From JAVKFF01 sp040226215 (GTDB lineage: Bacteria > Pseudomonadota > Alphaproteobacteria > DSM-16000 > Inquilinaceae): DNA of 64,000 nucleotides. Below, in pieces: positions 51,656 through 62,292 of the stretch. The stretch covers positions 62,001-126,000 of the forward strand of contig JAVKFF010000122.1 in assembly GCA_040226215.1 (NCBI GenBank), given 5' to 3'. Numbering within the stretch: the first letter of the stretch is position 1; the number at the start of each line of letters is the position of its first letter. The notes under the pieces were generated by a model. That model saw nothing but the letters and a program-made list of their open reading frames with translations. It was not told the origin of the DNA and did not search any database. The position numbers were made by a program, and so were the translations under genes.

Positions 51656-52438
51656 TTAGGAAAAAGAAAGACCGACGTCGCCATACGGGCCGAATTCAGC
51701 TCTTGCGATGGCCTCGGGACCGGCTTCGACATAGCCCGTGCAGGTGCCCGTGGAGACGATGGCGCCGGCAGGCAGGACCGCGCCCCGGCCGGTCAGGTGA
51801 TTGGCCAGCCAGGCCAGCGCCGCCAGGGGGTCGCCCAGCACCGCGCTGCCCTCGCCCTCGCCGGTCACCGTGCCGTCGATGGTGACGCGCACCCGGGCCT
51901 GTCGCAGGTCGGGGCAGCGCTCGACCGGCACCGCTTCACCCAGCACCAGCGCGCCATGCGCCCCGTGATCGGCGATGGTCGCGGCGGCACCGACCTCGCG
52001 CCAGTTGGCGAAGCGCGGCTCGATCACCTCGATGGCCGGGATCACCGCGTCGACCGCGTCGCGCAGGCCCTCCGCGTCGAACGGCCCGTCCGCCGCCGTC
52101 AGGTCGCGGCCGAGCCGGAGCGCGAACTCCCCCTCGATGCCGCGCTGGCGGAAGGCCCTGGCCGACAGCCGCGCCGGCGAGGCATGGATGTCCGCCCTGT
52201 GCACCGCCCCGGCGAAGGGATGCCCAATGCCCAGATAGGCCTGCGCCATGGCGCTGGTGCAGCCGATCTTCCAGCCGGCAACCGGACCGCGGCCGGCGGC
52301 GACGATGTCCTGCACCCGGTAGGCGTCGTCGACCGTCAGGACTTCCGTCAGCGCCGCGACCCTGGTGCCCGCCGCACGCGCCGCGAGCAGGGCTTCCGCC
52401 ACCCGCTCGAGCGGGTTGATGCCGGGACCGGCGCTCAT
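51656..52438 (-). CDS. 2-keto-4-pentenoate hydratase/FAH-fold enzyme
   Basis: The 260-residue protein matches the MhpD/4-oxalocrotonate decarboxylase branch of the FAH superfamily: VAGWKIGCTSAMAQAYLGI, EGEFALRLGRDL (metal-binding glutamates), VIPAIEVIEPRF and GAIVSTGTCTGY. These enzymes add water to 2-hydroxypenta-2,4-dienoate or act on similar keto-acids from aromatic ring cleavage. No ring-cleavage genes are near. Its ATG overlaps the stop of the ketopantoate reductase gene (ATGA at 52435-52438), so they are made together. Confidence 0.88.
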   Translation of the reverse strand: MSAGPGINPLERVAEALLAARAAGTRVAALTEVLTVDDAYRVQDIVAAGRGPVAGWKIGCTSAMAQAYLGIGHPFAGAVHRADIHASPARLSARAFRQRGIEGEFALRLGRDLTAADGPFDAEGLRDAVDAVIPAIEVIEPRFANWREVGAAATIADHGAHGALVLGEAVPVERCPDLRQARVRVTIDGTVTGEGEGSAVLGDPLAALAWLANHLTGRGAVLPAGAIVSTGTCTGYVEAGPEAIARAEFGPYGDVGLSFS

Positions 52439-53358
52439 GTCCGGCCTCCATCCGCATAGGGCAGCAGGATGGCGTGGATGAAACGGTGCACCGGCGTGGC
52501 GATGCCGTGGCGCGCGCCGATGCGCTGCACCGCGCCGGACAGCCAGGGCAGCTCCAGCGGCTTGCCGCGCTCCAGATCCTCCTGCATGGAGGAGCGCATC
52601 TCCGCCGGCAGCGCCTCCACAAAGGCCAGCACCTGGTCCTTGGTGTCGGCCGGCAGCGCCACGCTCTCGGCCTTGGCGACGGCGATGGCTTCCGCCACCG
52701 CCTCGGCCAGGAGCTGGCGCAGCTCCGGCGTCGATCGGATGGTGCCGACATCGCTACGGGTCGCCGCGGTCAGCCCGCTATTGGCGGCCAGCAGCACGAA
52801 CTTGCGCCAAAGCTCCACGCGGATGCCCTTCGTCGCCACGGCGTCGATGCCGGCCGCGTTCAGGGCCTCGGCCCAGGCGGTCGCGCGCTCCGAGGCCCGG
52901 CCGTCGAGCTCGCCATGCACGAAGCGCTGGAAGGTGCCGGTCTGACGGATCACGCCCGGCCGGTCGATGACGGCCGAGACATAGGCCACACCCCCCAGCA
53001 CATTGCCGGCCGGCAGCGCCGTGGCCAGCAGCTCCGGCGCCTCGACCCCGTTGAGATAGGGCACCACCGCGGTGTCCTTGCCCACCAGGCCCGTACAGCG
53101 CCGCGCCGCCACCGCCGCGTCGCCCATCTTCACGGCGAAGGCGACCACGTCGACCGGGCCGATGGTCGCGGGATCGTCGGTCGCCTGGACGGTGTCCAGC
53201 GTGAGGTCGCCATTGGGGCTCAGCAGTTCCAGCCCGTCGCGCCGCAGCGCGTCGAGATGGGCGCCACGGGCGATGAAGTGCACGTCGTGGCCGGCCGCCG
53301 CCAGCCGGGCGCCGAGTACGCCGCCGACGCCGCCGGCTCCCATGATCGCGATCTTCAT
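52435..53358 (-). CDS. Ketopantoate reductase family (PanE/ApbA)
   Basis: The 307-residue NADPH enzyme opens with IAIMGAGGVGGVLGARLAAAGHDV and continues with VDVVAFAVKMGD, VVPYLNGVEAPELL, an active-site lysine region VATKGIRVELWRKFVLLAANSG and a late GSLPWLSG-like LELPWLSGAVQRIGA. It reduces 2-dehydropantoate in coenzyme A synthesis or a related 2-keto acid. Coupling to an FAH hydratase favours a catabolic paralogue over the housekeeping PanE. Confidence 0.88.
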   Translation of the reverse strand: MKIAIMGAGGVGGVLGARLAAAGHDVHFIARGAHLDALRRDGLELLSPNGDLTLDTVQATDDPATIGPVDVVAFAVKMGDAAVAARRCTGLVGKDTAVVPYLNGVEAPELLATALPAGNVLGGVAYVSAVIDRPGVIRQTGTFQRFVHGELDGRASERATAWAEALNAAGIDAVATKGIRVELWRKFVLLAANSGLTAATRSDVGTIRSTPELRQLLAEAVAEAIAVAKAESVALPADTKDQVLAFVEALPAEMRSSMQEDLERGKPLELPWLSGAVQRIGARHGIATPVHRFIHAILLPYADGGRT

Positions 53359-53395
53359 CGGCCCTCGATGCTCCTCGCTGCAGACCGCACCCGGC

Positions 53396-54598
53396 TCAGG
53401 TCAACTTCTCCGCCGCCTGGCGGATGCGCGTGCAGGCCTCCTTCAGCACCTCGGTCGCGGTGGCGTAGGAGATGCGGAAGAAGCCTTCCTTGCCGAAGGC
53501 CGAGCCCTGGACGACGGCCACCCGGCCTTCCTCCAGAAGATAGGTCGTGACGTCCGTGTCGTTGGCCAGCACCGCGCCCTTCGGCGTCTTGCGGCCGATC
53601 ATGCCCTCGCAGGAGGGAAAGACGTAGAAGGCGCCCTCGGGCTTGTGACAATGGATGCCCGGCGCCTCGTTCAGCATGTCGACCACCATGTCGCGGCGGG
53701 CATGGAAGGCCCGGGCCCGCTCGGTGATGAAGTCCTGCGGTCCGTTCAGCGCCTCGACCGCCGCGTACTGGCTGATCGAGGTCGGGTTGGAGGTGGACTG
53801 GCTCTGCACCATGGCCATCGCCTTCACCAGCGGCTCCGGCCCCGCCGCGTAGCCGATGCGCCAGCCGGTCATCGCATAGGCCTTGGAGACGCCGTTCACG
53901 GTCAGCGTGCGGTCGTAAAGCTCCGGCGTCACCTGGGCCGGCGTGGTGAACTGGAAATCGTCGTAGACCAGGTGCTCGTACATGTCGTCCGTCATGACGT
54001 GCACATGGGGGTGGCGCTTCAGCACCTCGCCGATCGCCTTCAGCTCATCCGCCGTATAGGCCGCGCCGGTCGGGTTGTTGGGGGAGTTCAGGATCACCCA
54101 CTTGGTCTTCGGCGTGATCGCCTTGTCCAGTTCTTCCGGCGGCACCTTGAAGCCGGTCTGCGAGGGGCAGTCGACGAAGACCGGCGTGCCGCCGGCCAGC
54201 AGCACCATGTCGGGATAGCTGACCCAGTAGGGTGCCAGGCAGACCACCTCGTCGCCGGGATCGAGCGTGGCGACGAGCGCGTTGTAGAGCACCTGCTTGC
54301 CGCCGGTGCCCACCGTCACCTGGCTCGGCTTGTAGCTGAGCGCGTTCTCCCGGGCGAACTTGTCGACGATGGCCTGCTTCAGTTCGGGAATGCCGTCGAC
54401 GGCGGTGTACTTGGTCAGGCCGTCGCGGATGGCGCGGATGCCGGCTTCCTTGATGTTGTCCGGCGTGTCGAAGTCCGGCTCGCCCGCGCCCAGGCCGATG
54501 ACGTCGACGCCCGCCGCCTTCAGCTCGCGCGCCTTCTGGCTGACCGCGATCGTCGGCGACGGCTTGATGCGGGCAAGGGACTGGGCAAGAAACGCCAT
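53396..54598 (-). CDS. Aspartate aminotransferase (class I, subgroup Iγ)
   Basis: The 400-residue PLP enzyme starts MAFLAQSLARIKPSPTIAVS and has IGLGAGEPDFDTPDNIKEAG, YTAVDGIPELKQAIVDKF, ILNSPNNPTGAAYT, DDMYEHLVYDDF and the PLP lysine in TVNGVSKAYAMTGWRIGYA. The pattern is that of the alphaproteobacterial/thermophile-type AspC that also can accept prephenate in some bacteria. It exchanges amino groups between aspartate and 2-oxoglutarate. It is alone on the minus strand, divergent from the sortase-target gene. Confidence 0.94.
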   Translation of the reverse strand: MAFLAQSLARIKPSPTIAVSQKARELKAAGVDVIGLGAGEPDFDTPDNIKEAGIRAIRDGLTKYTAVDGIPELKQAIVDKFARENALSYKPSQVTVGTGGKQVLYNALVATLDPGDEVVCLAPYWVSYPDMVLLAGGTPVFVDCPSQTGFKVPPEELDKAITPKTKWVILNSPNNPTGAAYTADELKAIGEVLKRHPHVHVMTDDMYEHLVYDDFQFTTPAQVTPELYDRTLTVNGVSKAYAMTGWRIGYAAGPEPLVKAMAMVQSQSTSNPTSISQYAAVEALNGPQDFITERARAFHARRDMVVDMLNEAPGIHCHKPEGAFYVFPSCEGMIGRKTPKGAVLANDTDVTTYLLEEGRVAVVQGSAFGKEGFFRISYATATEVLKEACTRIRQAAEKLT

Positions 54599-54856
54599 GG
54601 TCGGATTTCCTCGAGGACTGGGTCGCGCGGGGGCGGCGGAGCGGGCGACGAACGCCGGGTTCGAAAACTAGCCCTAGCAAGGATGGGGCGCAATGGGCCC
54701 TGCCGTGGCCTCAACGCTGCCCCGCCGAGGCCGCAATTGCGCGGCCCCGGCCACAGTCTGCCGGAAATCACCCCAATACGGACCCACCCCCGCCGCTCCG
54801 CGCGAGAAAGCTGGGCCTCTCTGCTACCGACATCGTCATCAGGGGAGGCTCCAGCC

Positions 54857-57130
54857 ATGACACGCAGCGGTTCGCTCGACAAGTCCGCCTGGGACATCGT
54901 CCAGGCCCTGACCGCGCTGCGCGCGCTGGTCGTCTTCCTTGCCGCCCTCGTCGGCATGTGGGCCATCGGCACCGTCGCCGCCGCCCTGGCGGAGGTGGGC
55001 GAGACCGGTCAGCCGGTGGAGGTCCCTTACGACGTGATGGACGATGGCGGCCTCTTCCTGCCCTCGGAGCGCCCCGGCTACGTGGTGCCCGCCACCACGG
55101 TGGCCAGCGACGTCGCCATCGACGTTTCCGGCATGGTCGCCCGGGCGCGGGTCAGCCAGACCTTCGTCAACCCGACCGACCGCTGGATGGAGGGCGTCTA
55201 CGTCTTCCCGCTGCCGGAGAACGCCGCGGTCGACCGCCTGCGCCTGGTCTTCGACGACCGCGTGGTCGAGGGCATGATCATGGAGCGTGAGGCAGCCCGG
55301 GAGGCCTACGAGACCGCGCGGGACGCCGGTCAGCGGGCCAGCCTGGTCAGCCAGGAGCGGCCGAACATCTTCACCAACGCCGTCGCCAACATCCCGCCGG
55401 GCGGGTCGATCACCGTGGAACTCGAATACCAGCAGTCGCTGGCCTTCGCCGACGGTGCCTTCCAGCTGCGCTTCCCGATGGTGATCATGCCGCGCTACAT
55501 CCCCGGCACGCCGGTCTCGCCCGATGCCGGCCTCGACCTGGGATCGGGCTGGAGCCGCGACACCGACCAGGTCCCCGACGCCAGCCGCGTCACGCCGCCT
55601 GTCGCGCTGCCGGGCGGCGCACCGATCAACCCGGTGTCGCTGACGATCGAACTCGACCCCGGCTTCCCGGTCGCCGACATCGAGAGCCCGTTCCACAATG
55701 TCACCGTGACGCCGCTCGCCGACAGCCGCTACCGCGTCGCGCTCGCCGCCGGCCAGACCTTCGCCACCCGCGACTTCGAGCTCGTCTGGCGGCCGCAGCC
55801 GCTGGCCGTGCCGACGCTGGGCGTCTTCCAGGAAACCGTCGGCGCGTGGGACCACTACCTCGTCATGCTGATGGCGCCGGCCGCGGAGGCCGGGATCGAC
55901 CGGCCGCGCGAGGTGATCTTCATCATCGACCGGTCGGGCTCCATGGCCGGCGACAGCATCGTCCAGGCCCGCGAGGCGCTGCACTACGCCCTCGACCGGC
56001 TGGGACCGGAGGACCGCTTCAACATCATCGCCTTCGACGACGAGGCCACCCAGCTCTGGGACGGCGCCCGCGAGGCCACCGCCAACGCCATCGATCGCGG
56101 CCACCGTTTCGTCGACCAGCTGACCGCCGATGGCGGCACGGAGATGGCCGCGGCCCTCGACCTCGCGCTCGACGGCAACACCGAGAGCGACCGGCTGCGC
56201 CAGATCGTCTTCATCACCGACGGCGCGGTGGGCAACGAGGCGGCGCTGTTCTCGATGATCCACGACCGGCTGGCCGACAGCCGCCTGTTCACGGTCGGCA
56301 TCGGCTCCGCGCCCAACAGCTTCTTCATGACCGAGGCGGCGGAGATCGGCCGCGGCGCCTTCACCTATATCGGTTCGACCCGCCAAGTGGCCGAGCGCAT
56401 GGCCTCTCTGTTCGAGCGGCTGGAGGCGCCGGCCCTGACCGATGTCGAGATCACCTTCGACGGCGCCGGCCGGGCGGAGATCTACCCGGCCATCGCGCCC
56501 GACGTCTATGTCGGGGAGCCGGTGGTGGTGACCGCCCGGCTGCCGCGCGGCAGCGCCGGCAGCCTGCTGGTCACCGGCCGCCGCGACGGCCAGGCCTGGG
56601 GCGAGACGGTGCGTCTCGACGGCGCAACGGCACCCGGCGTCGCCGCCCTGTGGGCCGGCGACAAGATCACCGCCTTCGAGCGCCAGCGCTATCGCGGCGC
56701 GGATCCCGAAAGCGTGCGCCGCTCGATCATCCAGACCGCGCTCGCCTACCGGCTGGTCAACGAATACACCAGCCTGGTCGCCATCGACGACGAGGTCGTG
56801 CGGCCGCCGGAGGAGACCATCGCCAGCGAGACCGTGGCGACCAACGCGCCCGACGGCACGGAAATGGAGCTGGTCCTCGGCCCGGTGATGCCGGACCAGG
56901 CCTTCCAGCCGGCCGAGCCGCTCGGCCAGCCAACCAGCCTGGCGGCCATCCGCAACATGGCGACCACCGGCTCCGTCACCATCGCCCAGTTGCCGGCCAC
57001 CGCCACGTCGGCGCCGATCAACTGGCTGTTCGGCATCGCCTCGCTGGTCATCGCCACGCTGCTCCTGATGCTGGCGGCCCGGCGCCGGCGGATGCGCCAC
57101 GTGATCAGCGATCTCGGGGCCGTGCGGTGA
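54857..57130 (+). CDS. Sortase target protein with VIT and VWA domains (marine proteobacterial type)
   Basis: The 757-residue surface protein has an N-terminal hydrophobic segment (about 25-46), a VIT domain (about 65-195: VARARVSQTFVNPTDRWMEGVY, VFPLPENAAVDRL) and a VWA domain with intact MIDAS DRSGS near residue 360 (FIIDRSGSMAGD). The C-terminal sorting signal is LPATA at 712-716, a hydrophobic helix and a basic tail (ARRRRMRH). The next gene, overlapping by 4 bases, is a sortase, so this is its dedicated substrate. It resembles inter-alpha-trypsin-inhibitor heavy chains. AGGGGAGG precedes the ATG at 54857. Function of the anchored product is unknown. Confidence 0.92.
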   Translation: MTRSGSLDKSAWDIVQALTALRALVVFLAALVGMWAIGTVAAALAEVGETGQPVEVPYDVMDDGGLFLPSERPGYVVPATTVASDVAIDVSGMVARARVSQTFVNPTDRWMEGVYVFPLPENAAVDRLRLVFDDRVVEGMIMEREAAREAYETARDAGQRASLVSQERPNIFTNAVANIPPGGSITVELEYQQSLAFADGAFQLRFPMVIMPRYIPGTPVSPDAGLDLGSGWSRDTDQVPDASRVTPPVALPGGAPINPVSLTIELDPGFPVADIESPFHNVTVTPLADSRYRVALAAGQTFATRDFELVWRPQPLAVPTLGVFQETVGAWDHYLVMLMAPAAEAGIDRPREVIFIIDRSGSMAGDSIVQAREALHYALDRLGPEDRFNIIAFDDEATQLWDGAREATANAIDRGHRFVDQLTADGGTEMAAALDLALDGNTESDRLRQIVFITDGAVGNEAALFSMIHDRLADSRLFTVGIGSAPNSFFMTEAAEIGRGAFTYIGSTRQVAERMASLFERLEAPALTDVEITFDGAGRAEIYPAIAPDVYVGEPVVVTARLPRGSAGSLLVTGRRDGQAWGETVRLDGATAPGVAALWAGDKITAFERQRYRGADPESVRRSIIQTALAYRLVNEYTSLVAIDDEVVRPPEETIASETVATNAPDGTEMELVLGPVMPDQAFQPAEPLGQPTSLAAIRNMATTGSVTIAQLPATATSAPINWLFGIASLVIATLLLMLAARRRRMRHVISDLGAVR

Positions 57131-57744
57131 GGGCGCGCGGTCGCATCAGGGCGCGGCCGCGCGTGGGGGGAGGATGGTGGCGCCGCTGGCCCCTGTGGGT
57201 CGCGGCGCCCCTCTTCGCGCTCGGCGGCTGGCAGATCGGCGCCGCCGTGGCCATCGAGGCCAAGGCGAGCCTCGCCCAGTACCTGCTGCAGCGCGCCAGG
57301 GACCGCACCCTGTCCGGCGAGGCGGAAGTCAGGCCCTGGCCCTGGGCGGACACCTGGCCGGTCGCCCGCCTCAGCGTGCCGGAGCGCGGCGTCGACCTGA
57401 TCGTGCTGGCCGGCGGCCATGGCGAGGCGCTGGCCTTCGGGCCCGGCCTGCTGCCGCAGTCGAGCCCGACGGGCGGCCCCGGCCTGACCATCATCTCCGG
57501 GCATCGCGACACCCATTTCCGCTTCCTCGCCGAGCTCGAGCCCGGCGACGGCGTGATGCTGGAGACCGCCGACGGCCTGTCGCAGTCCTTCACCGTCGGC
57601 GGCAGCGTGGTGGTCGACTACCGCGACGTTTCCCTGGCCGTGCCGCGGGATGGGCGCATGCTGACCCTGGTCACCTGCTACCCCTTCGACGCGCTCGATC
57701 CCGGCGGTCCGGAGCGCTACCTGGTCTCCGCCATGGCCAACTGA
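57127..57744 (+). CDS. Class GN sortase
   Basis: The 205-residue transpeptidase begins at a GTG (57127) overlapping the target's TGA. A membrane anchor (about 23-43) is followed by the sortase barrel with H126 in IISGHRDTHFRF, C184 in LTLVTCYPFD and R197 in ERYLVSA, the full catalytic triad. Class GN sortases are Gram-negative enzymes found one-to-one with a VIT/VWA target. The active site faces the periplasm. What the target is joined to, given that Gram-negatives lack an exposed wall, is not settled in the literature I know. Confidence 0.93.
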   Translation: MRARGRIRARPRVGGGWWRRWPLWVAAPLFALGGWQIGAAVAIEAKASLAQYLLQRARDRTLSGEAEVRPWPWADTWPVARLSVPERGVDLIVLAGGHGEALAFGPGLLPQSSPTGGPGLTIISGHRDTHFRFLAELEPGDGVMLETADGLSQSFTVGGSVVVDYRDVSLAVPRDGRMLTLVTCYPFDALDPGGPERYLVSAMAN

Positions 57745-57873
57745 ACCGCACCGGCCCGAATACGCGTCCCTCGCCGCACTGTTTCATATGATCGCGCTTC
57801 CCGTTCTCGTGAACGGCGCCCGCCAAGGACGGACTTGCGCGAAAGCGGGCGTCGCGCGCACCATCCGGGGGCC

Positions 57874-58143
57874 ATGGCCGATATCCACTTCACGCCGCAG
57901 CTCGAGCGCTTCCTCGCCTGCCCGCCGGCCACGGTGGCGGGCGAGACGGTGGCGGACGTGCTGCACCGCCTGTTCGACGACCGGCCGCGCCTCAGATCCT
58001 ACATCCTCGACGATCAGGACCGGTTGCGGCGGCACGTCGCCGTCTTCGTCAACGGCCGGCCGCTGAAAGATCGCATCCGCCTCAGCGACAAGGTCGGCCC
58101 GCGCGACCGCATCGACGTGCTGCAGGCGCTCTCGGGAGGTTGA
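57874..58143 (+). CDS. MoaD/ThiS-family ubiquitin-like protein
   Basis: The 89-residue beta-grasp protein has the segment HVAVFVNGRPLKDRIRLSDKVGPRDRIDVLQ and ends ALSGG, the C-terminal di-glycine used for adenylation and thiocarboxylation in sulfur-carrier proteins. I start at 57874 (MADIHFTPQLERF), since the preceding in-frame bases look untranslated. No MoaE, MoeB, ThiF or ThiG gene is near. The following BNR-propeller gene begins 6 bases after the stop, so the two are co-translated. This pairing suggests a specialised sulfur carrier or modifier, not ordinary molybdopterin synthesis. Confidence 0.88.
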   Translation: MADIHFTPQLERFLACPPATVAGETVADVLHRLFDDRPRLRSYILDDQDRLRRHVAVFVNGRPLKDRIRLSDKVGPRDRIDVLQALSGG

Positions 58144-58149
58144 TCCATC

Positions 58150-59217
58150 ATGTCCGACACCATCCTCGTGGCCAGCCGCAAGGGCCTGCTCACCCTCGAC
58201 GCCTGGTCCGGCGCGCTCGAGGACATCGCCTTTCGCGCCGACCCGGTCTCCGCCGTGCTCGACGACCCGCGCGACGGCAGCCGCTACGCCGCCCTCAAGC
58301 TCGGCCATTTCGGCGTCAAGCTGCACCGCCGCGACCCGGACGGCGCCTGGAAGGAGGTCGCCGTGCCGGTGCTGCCGAAAGGCGACGCCGAAGACGCGCC
58401 CAGCCTGGAGATGATCTGGACCATGGAGACCGGCGGCGCCGACCAGCCCGGCACGCTGTGGGCCGGCACCCTGCCGGCCGCCCTCTTCCGCTCCGACGAC
58501 CGCGGCGAGAGCTGGCGGATCGTCGAGAGCCTGTGGGACCTGCCGGAGCGGCCGAAATGGTTCGGCGGCGGCTACGACCATGCCGGCATCCACTCCCTGC
58601 TGGTCGACCCGCGCGACCCGGACCGGCTGACCATCGGCATCTCCTGCGGCGGCATCTGGCGTTCGGCCGATGCCGGGCGGTCCTGGCGGGTCGCCGGCAA
58701 GGGCCTGGTCGCCGACTACATGCCGCCCGAGCAGAAGGAGGACCCGAACATCCAGGACCCGCACCGGCTGCACGCCTCGGCCGCCGATCCCGACGTGGTC
58801 TGGTGCCAGCATCACAACGGCATCTTCCGGTCCACAGACGGCGGCGACAGCTTCGAGCGCCTGCACGCCCCGGTCAGCAGCTTCGGCTTCGCCGTGGTGG
58901 CCGACCCCAACGACCCGGGCACCGCCTGGTTCGCCCCGGCGGAGAAGGACGAGCGGCGCATCCCGGTGGAGCAGCGCTTCATCGTCAACCGCGCGCGCCA
59001 GGGCGGCAAGGCCTGGGACAGCTTCGACGAAGGCCTGCCGCAGCCCCCCGCCTTCGACCTCGTCTACCGCCACGCCATGGACATCAGCCGCGACGGCGCC
59101 CTGATCGCCATGGGCTCGACCACCGGTTCGCTCTGGCTCGGCGAGGAGGGCGGCTCGCGCTGGCGCCAGCTCTCCGCCAATTTGCCGCCGATCGCCCAGG
59201 TGGCGTTCGGGAAGTAA
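58150..59217 (+). CDS. BNR-repeat (sialidase-like) beta-propeller protein
   Basis: The 355-residue protein has Asp-box repeats in register: SDDRGESW (about 116), SADAGRSW (about 175) and STDGGDSF (about 228), the last degenerate, with other blades marked by GTLWAGTLPAALFRS, GISCGGIWRS and WCQHHNGIFRS. No signal peptide, so it is cytoplasmic. It lacks the sialidase Arg triad as far as I can see, so it is probably a scaffold or an enzyme of unknown kind (photosynthesis-stability HCF136-like proteins share this look). AGGAGGTTG-like sequence (GGGAGGT) precedes the ATG. Coupled to the MoaD/ThiS-like gene. Confidence 0.87.
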   Translation: MSDTILVASRKGLLTLDAWSGALEDIAFRADPVSAVLDDPRDGSRYAALKLGHFGVKLHRRDPDGAWKEVAVPVLPKGDAEDAPSLEMIWTMETGGADQPGTLWAGTLPAALFRSDDRGESWRIVESLWDLPERPKWFGGGYDHAGIHSLLVDPRDPDRLTIGISCGGIWRSADAGRSWRVAGKGLVADYMPPEQKEDPNIQDPHRLHASAADPDVVWCQHHNGIFRSTDGGDSFERLHAPVSSFGFAVVADPNDPGTAWFAPAEKDERRIPVEQRFIVNRARQGGKAWDSFDEGLPQPPAFDLVYRHAMDISRDGALIAMGSTTGSLWLGEEGGSRWRQLSANLPPIAQVAFGK

Positions 59218-59393
59218 CAGCAGCCATCCGGCTGACCAAGGATGATGGGAGGCGTGGGTACTCGCAATAGCCGTGAGCCAAGGGCAACGACGACTCGCTG
59301 CCCATGTCAGCTGCCCATGTCATAAATTGGTCGTTTCAACTATGTTCTAAAGTATGCTATTTTCGCGGCGACGTGAGTTTGGAGGACGACGAA

Positions 59394-59561
59394 ATGCAAC
59401 GATTGCTGGTCGCCGCTTCCGTTTTCTTGGCGACCTTAACCGTGAGCGCCACAGCGGACGCCTTTGTCCGGTGCATCAGCTTCACTCATGTGCACCACGG
59501 GTTCACAACCGTCTGCTCGGAGGACGGTCGCGTTATCAGCATCATCCACCAGTATCCCTGA
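59394..59561 (+). CDS. Small secreted peptide
   Basis: The 55-residue product has a signal peptide (MQRLLVAASVFLATLTVSATADA, cleavage about 23) and a short mature part FVRCISFTHVHHGFTTVC with two cysteines and three histidines, which could form a disulfide loop or metal site. GGAGGA lies 8 bases before the ATG. The upstream 100 bases are AT-rich relative to the surroundings (TATGTTCTAAAGTATGCTAT), giving promoter-like sequence. I know no family; 55 residues would escape most annotation. Confidence 0.6.
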   Translation: MQRLLVAASVFLATLTVSATADAFVRCISFTHVHHGFTTVCSEDGRVISIIHQYP

Positions 59562-59815
59562 CGGCAGTTTCCCAAGGACTGCTGGGTCGGTGAGTTGCCG
59601 ACACCGGCGATAGCAAGAATATTCATCCGTCACCGAACCGGTTCGACTCGTCGGTCGGTCGCGCCGAATGGTGCCGTTCGGTGAGGAGAATGGAAGCCGT
59701 TTCGCGATATCTCGGCGGAGAGGATTGGGCGCCACACGTCACTCCTGACACCTGCTGACAGTAGTGTCGCCGCGGCCCTCTGGAACCGGACCCCGGCGAG
59801 GCGATATAAGGGGGC

Positions 59816-62056
<2,241 letters not shown>

Positions 62057-62292
62057 TGCCCCTTTAACCCTACAAACTTTCCGCCATATAGAATTACGGG
62101 CCGCGGTCGGCTCGCGGGCTTGGCCGCGTCCCTCGATCCCTGGGTCAGCCATTCCCGGCACCCGCGTCTCCTCCGTGACGACCGCCGAGCGGGATCGCTC
62201 CGGCGGCGCCGTCGTGTCGGGGACCTTCGATGACGAACCGCAGCCGGTGACGGTACCGATGGCCTTCCGACCTCCCCGACAAGGACGATCCC

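Noticed and set aside
59634..59645. A perfect 12-bp palindrome CGAACCGGTTCG before uvrB, considered as a LexA/SOS site.
   Set aside because: The alphaproteobacterial LexA pattern is GTTC-N7-GTTC, a spaced direct repeat, which is absent here. The palindrome is too far upstream to assign.
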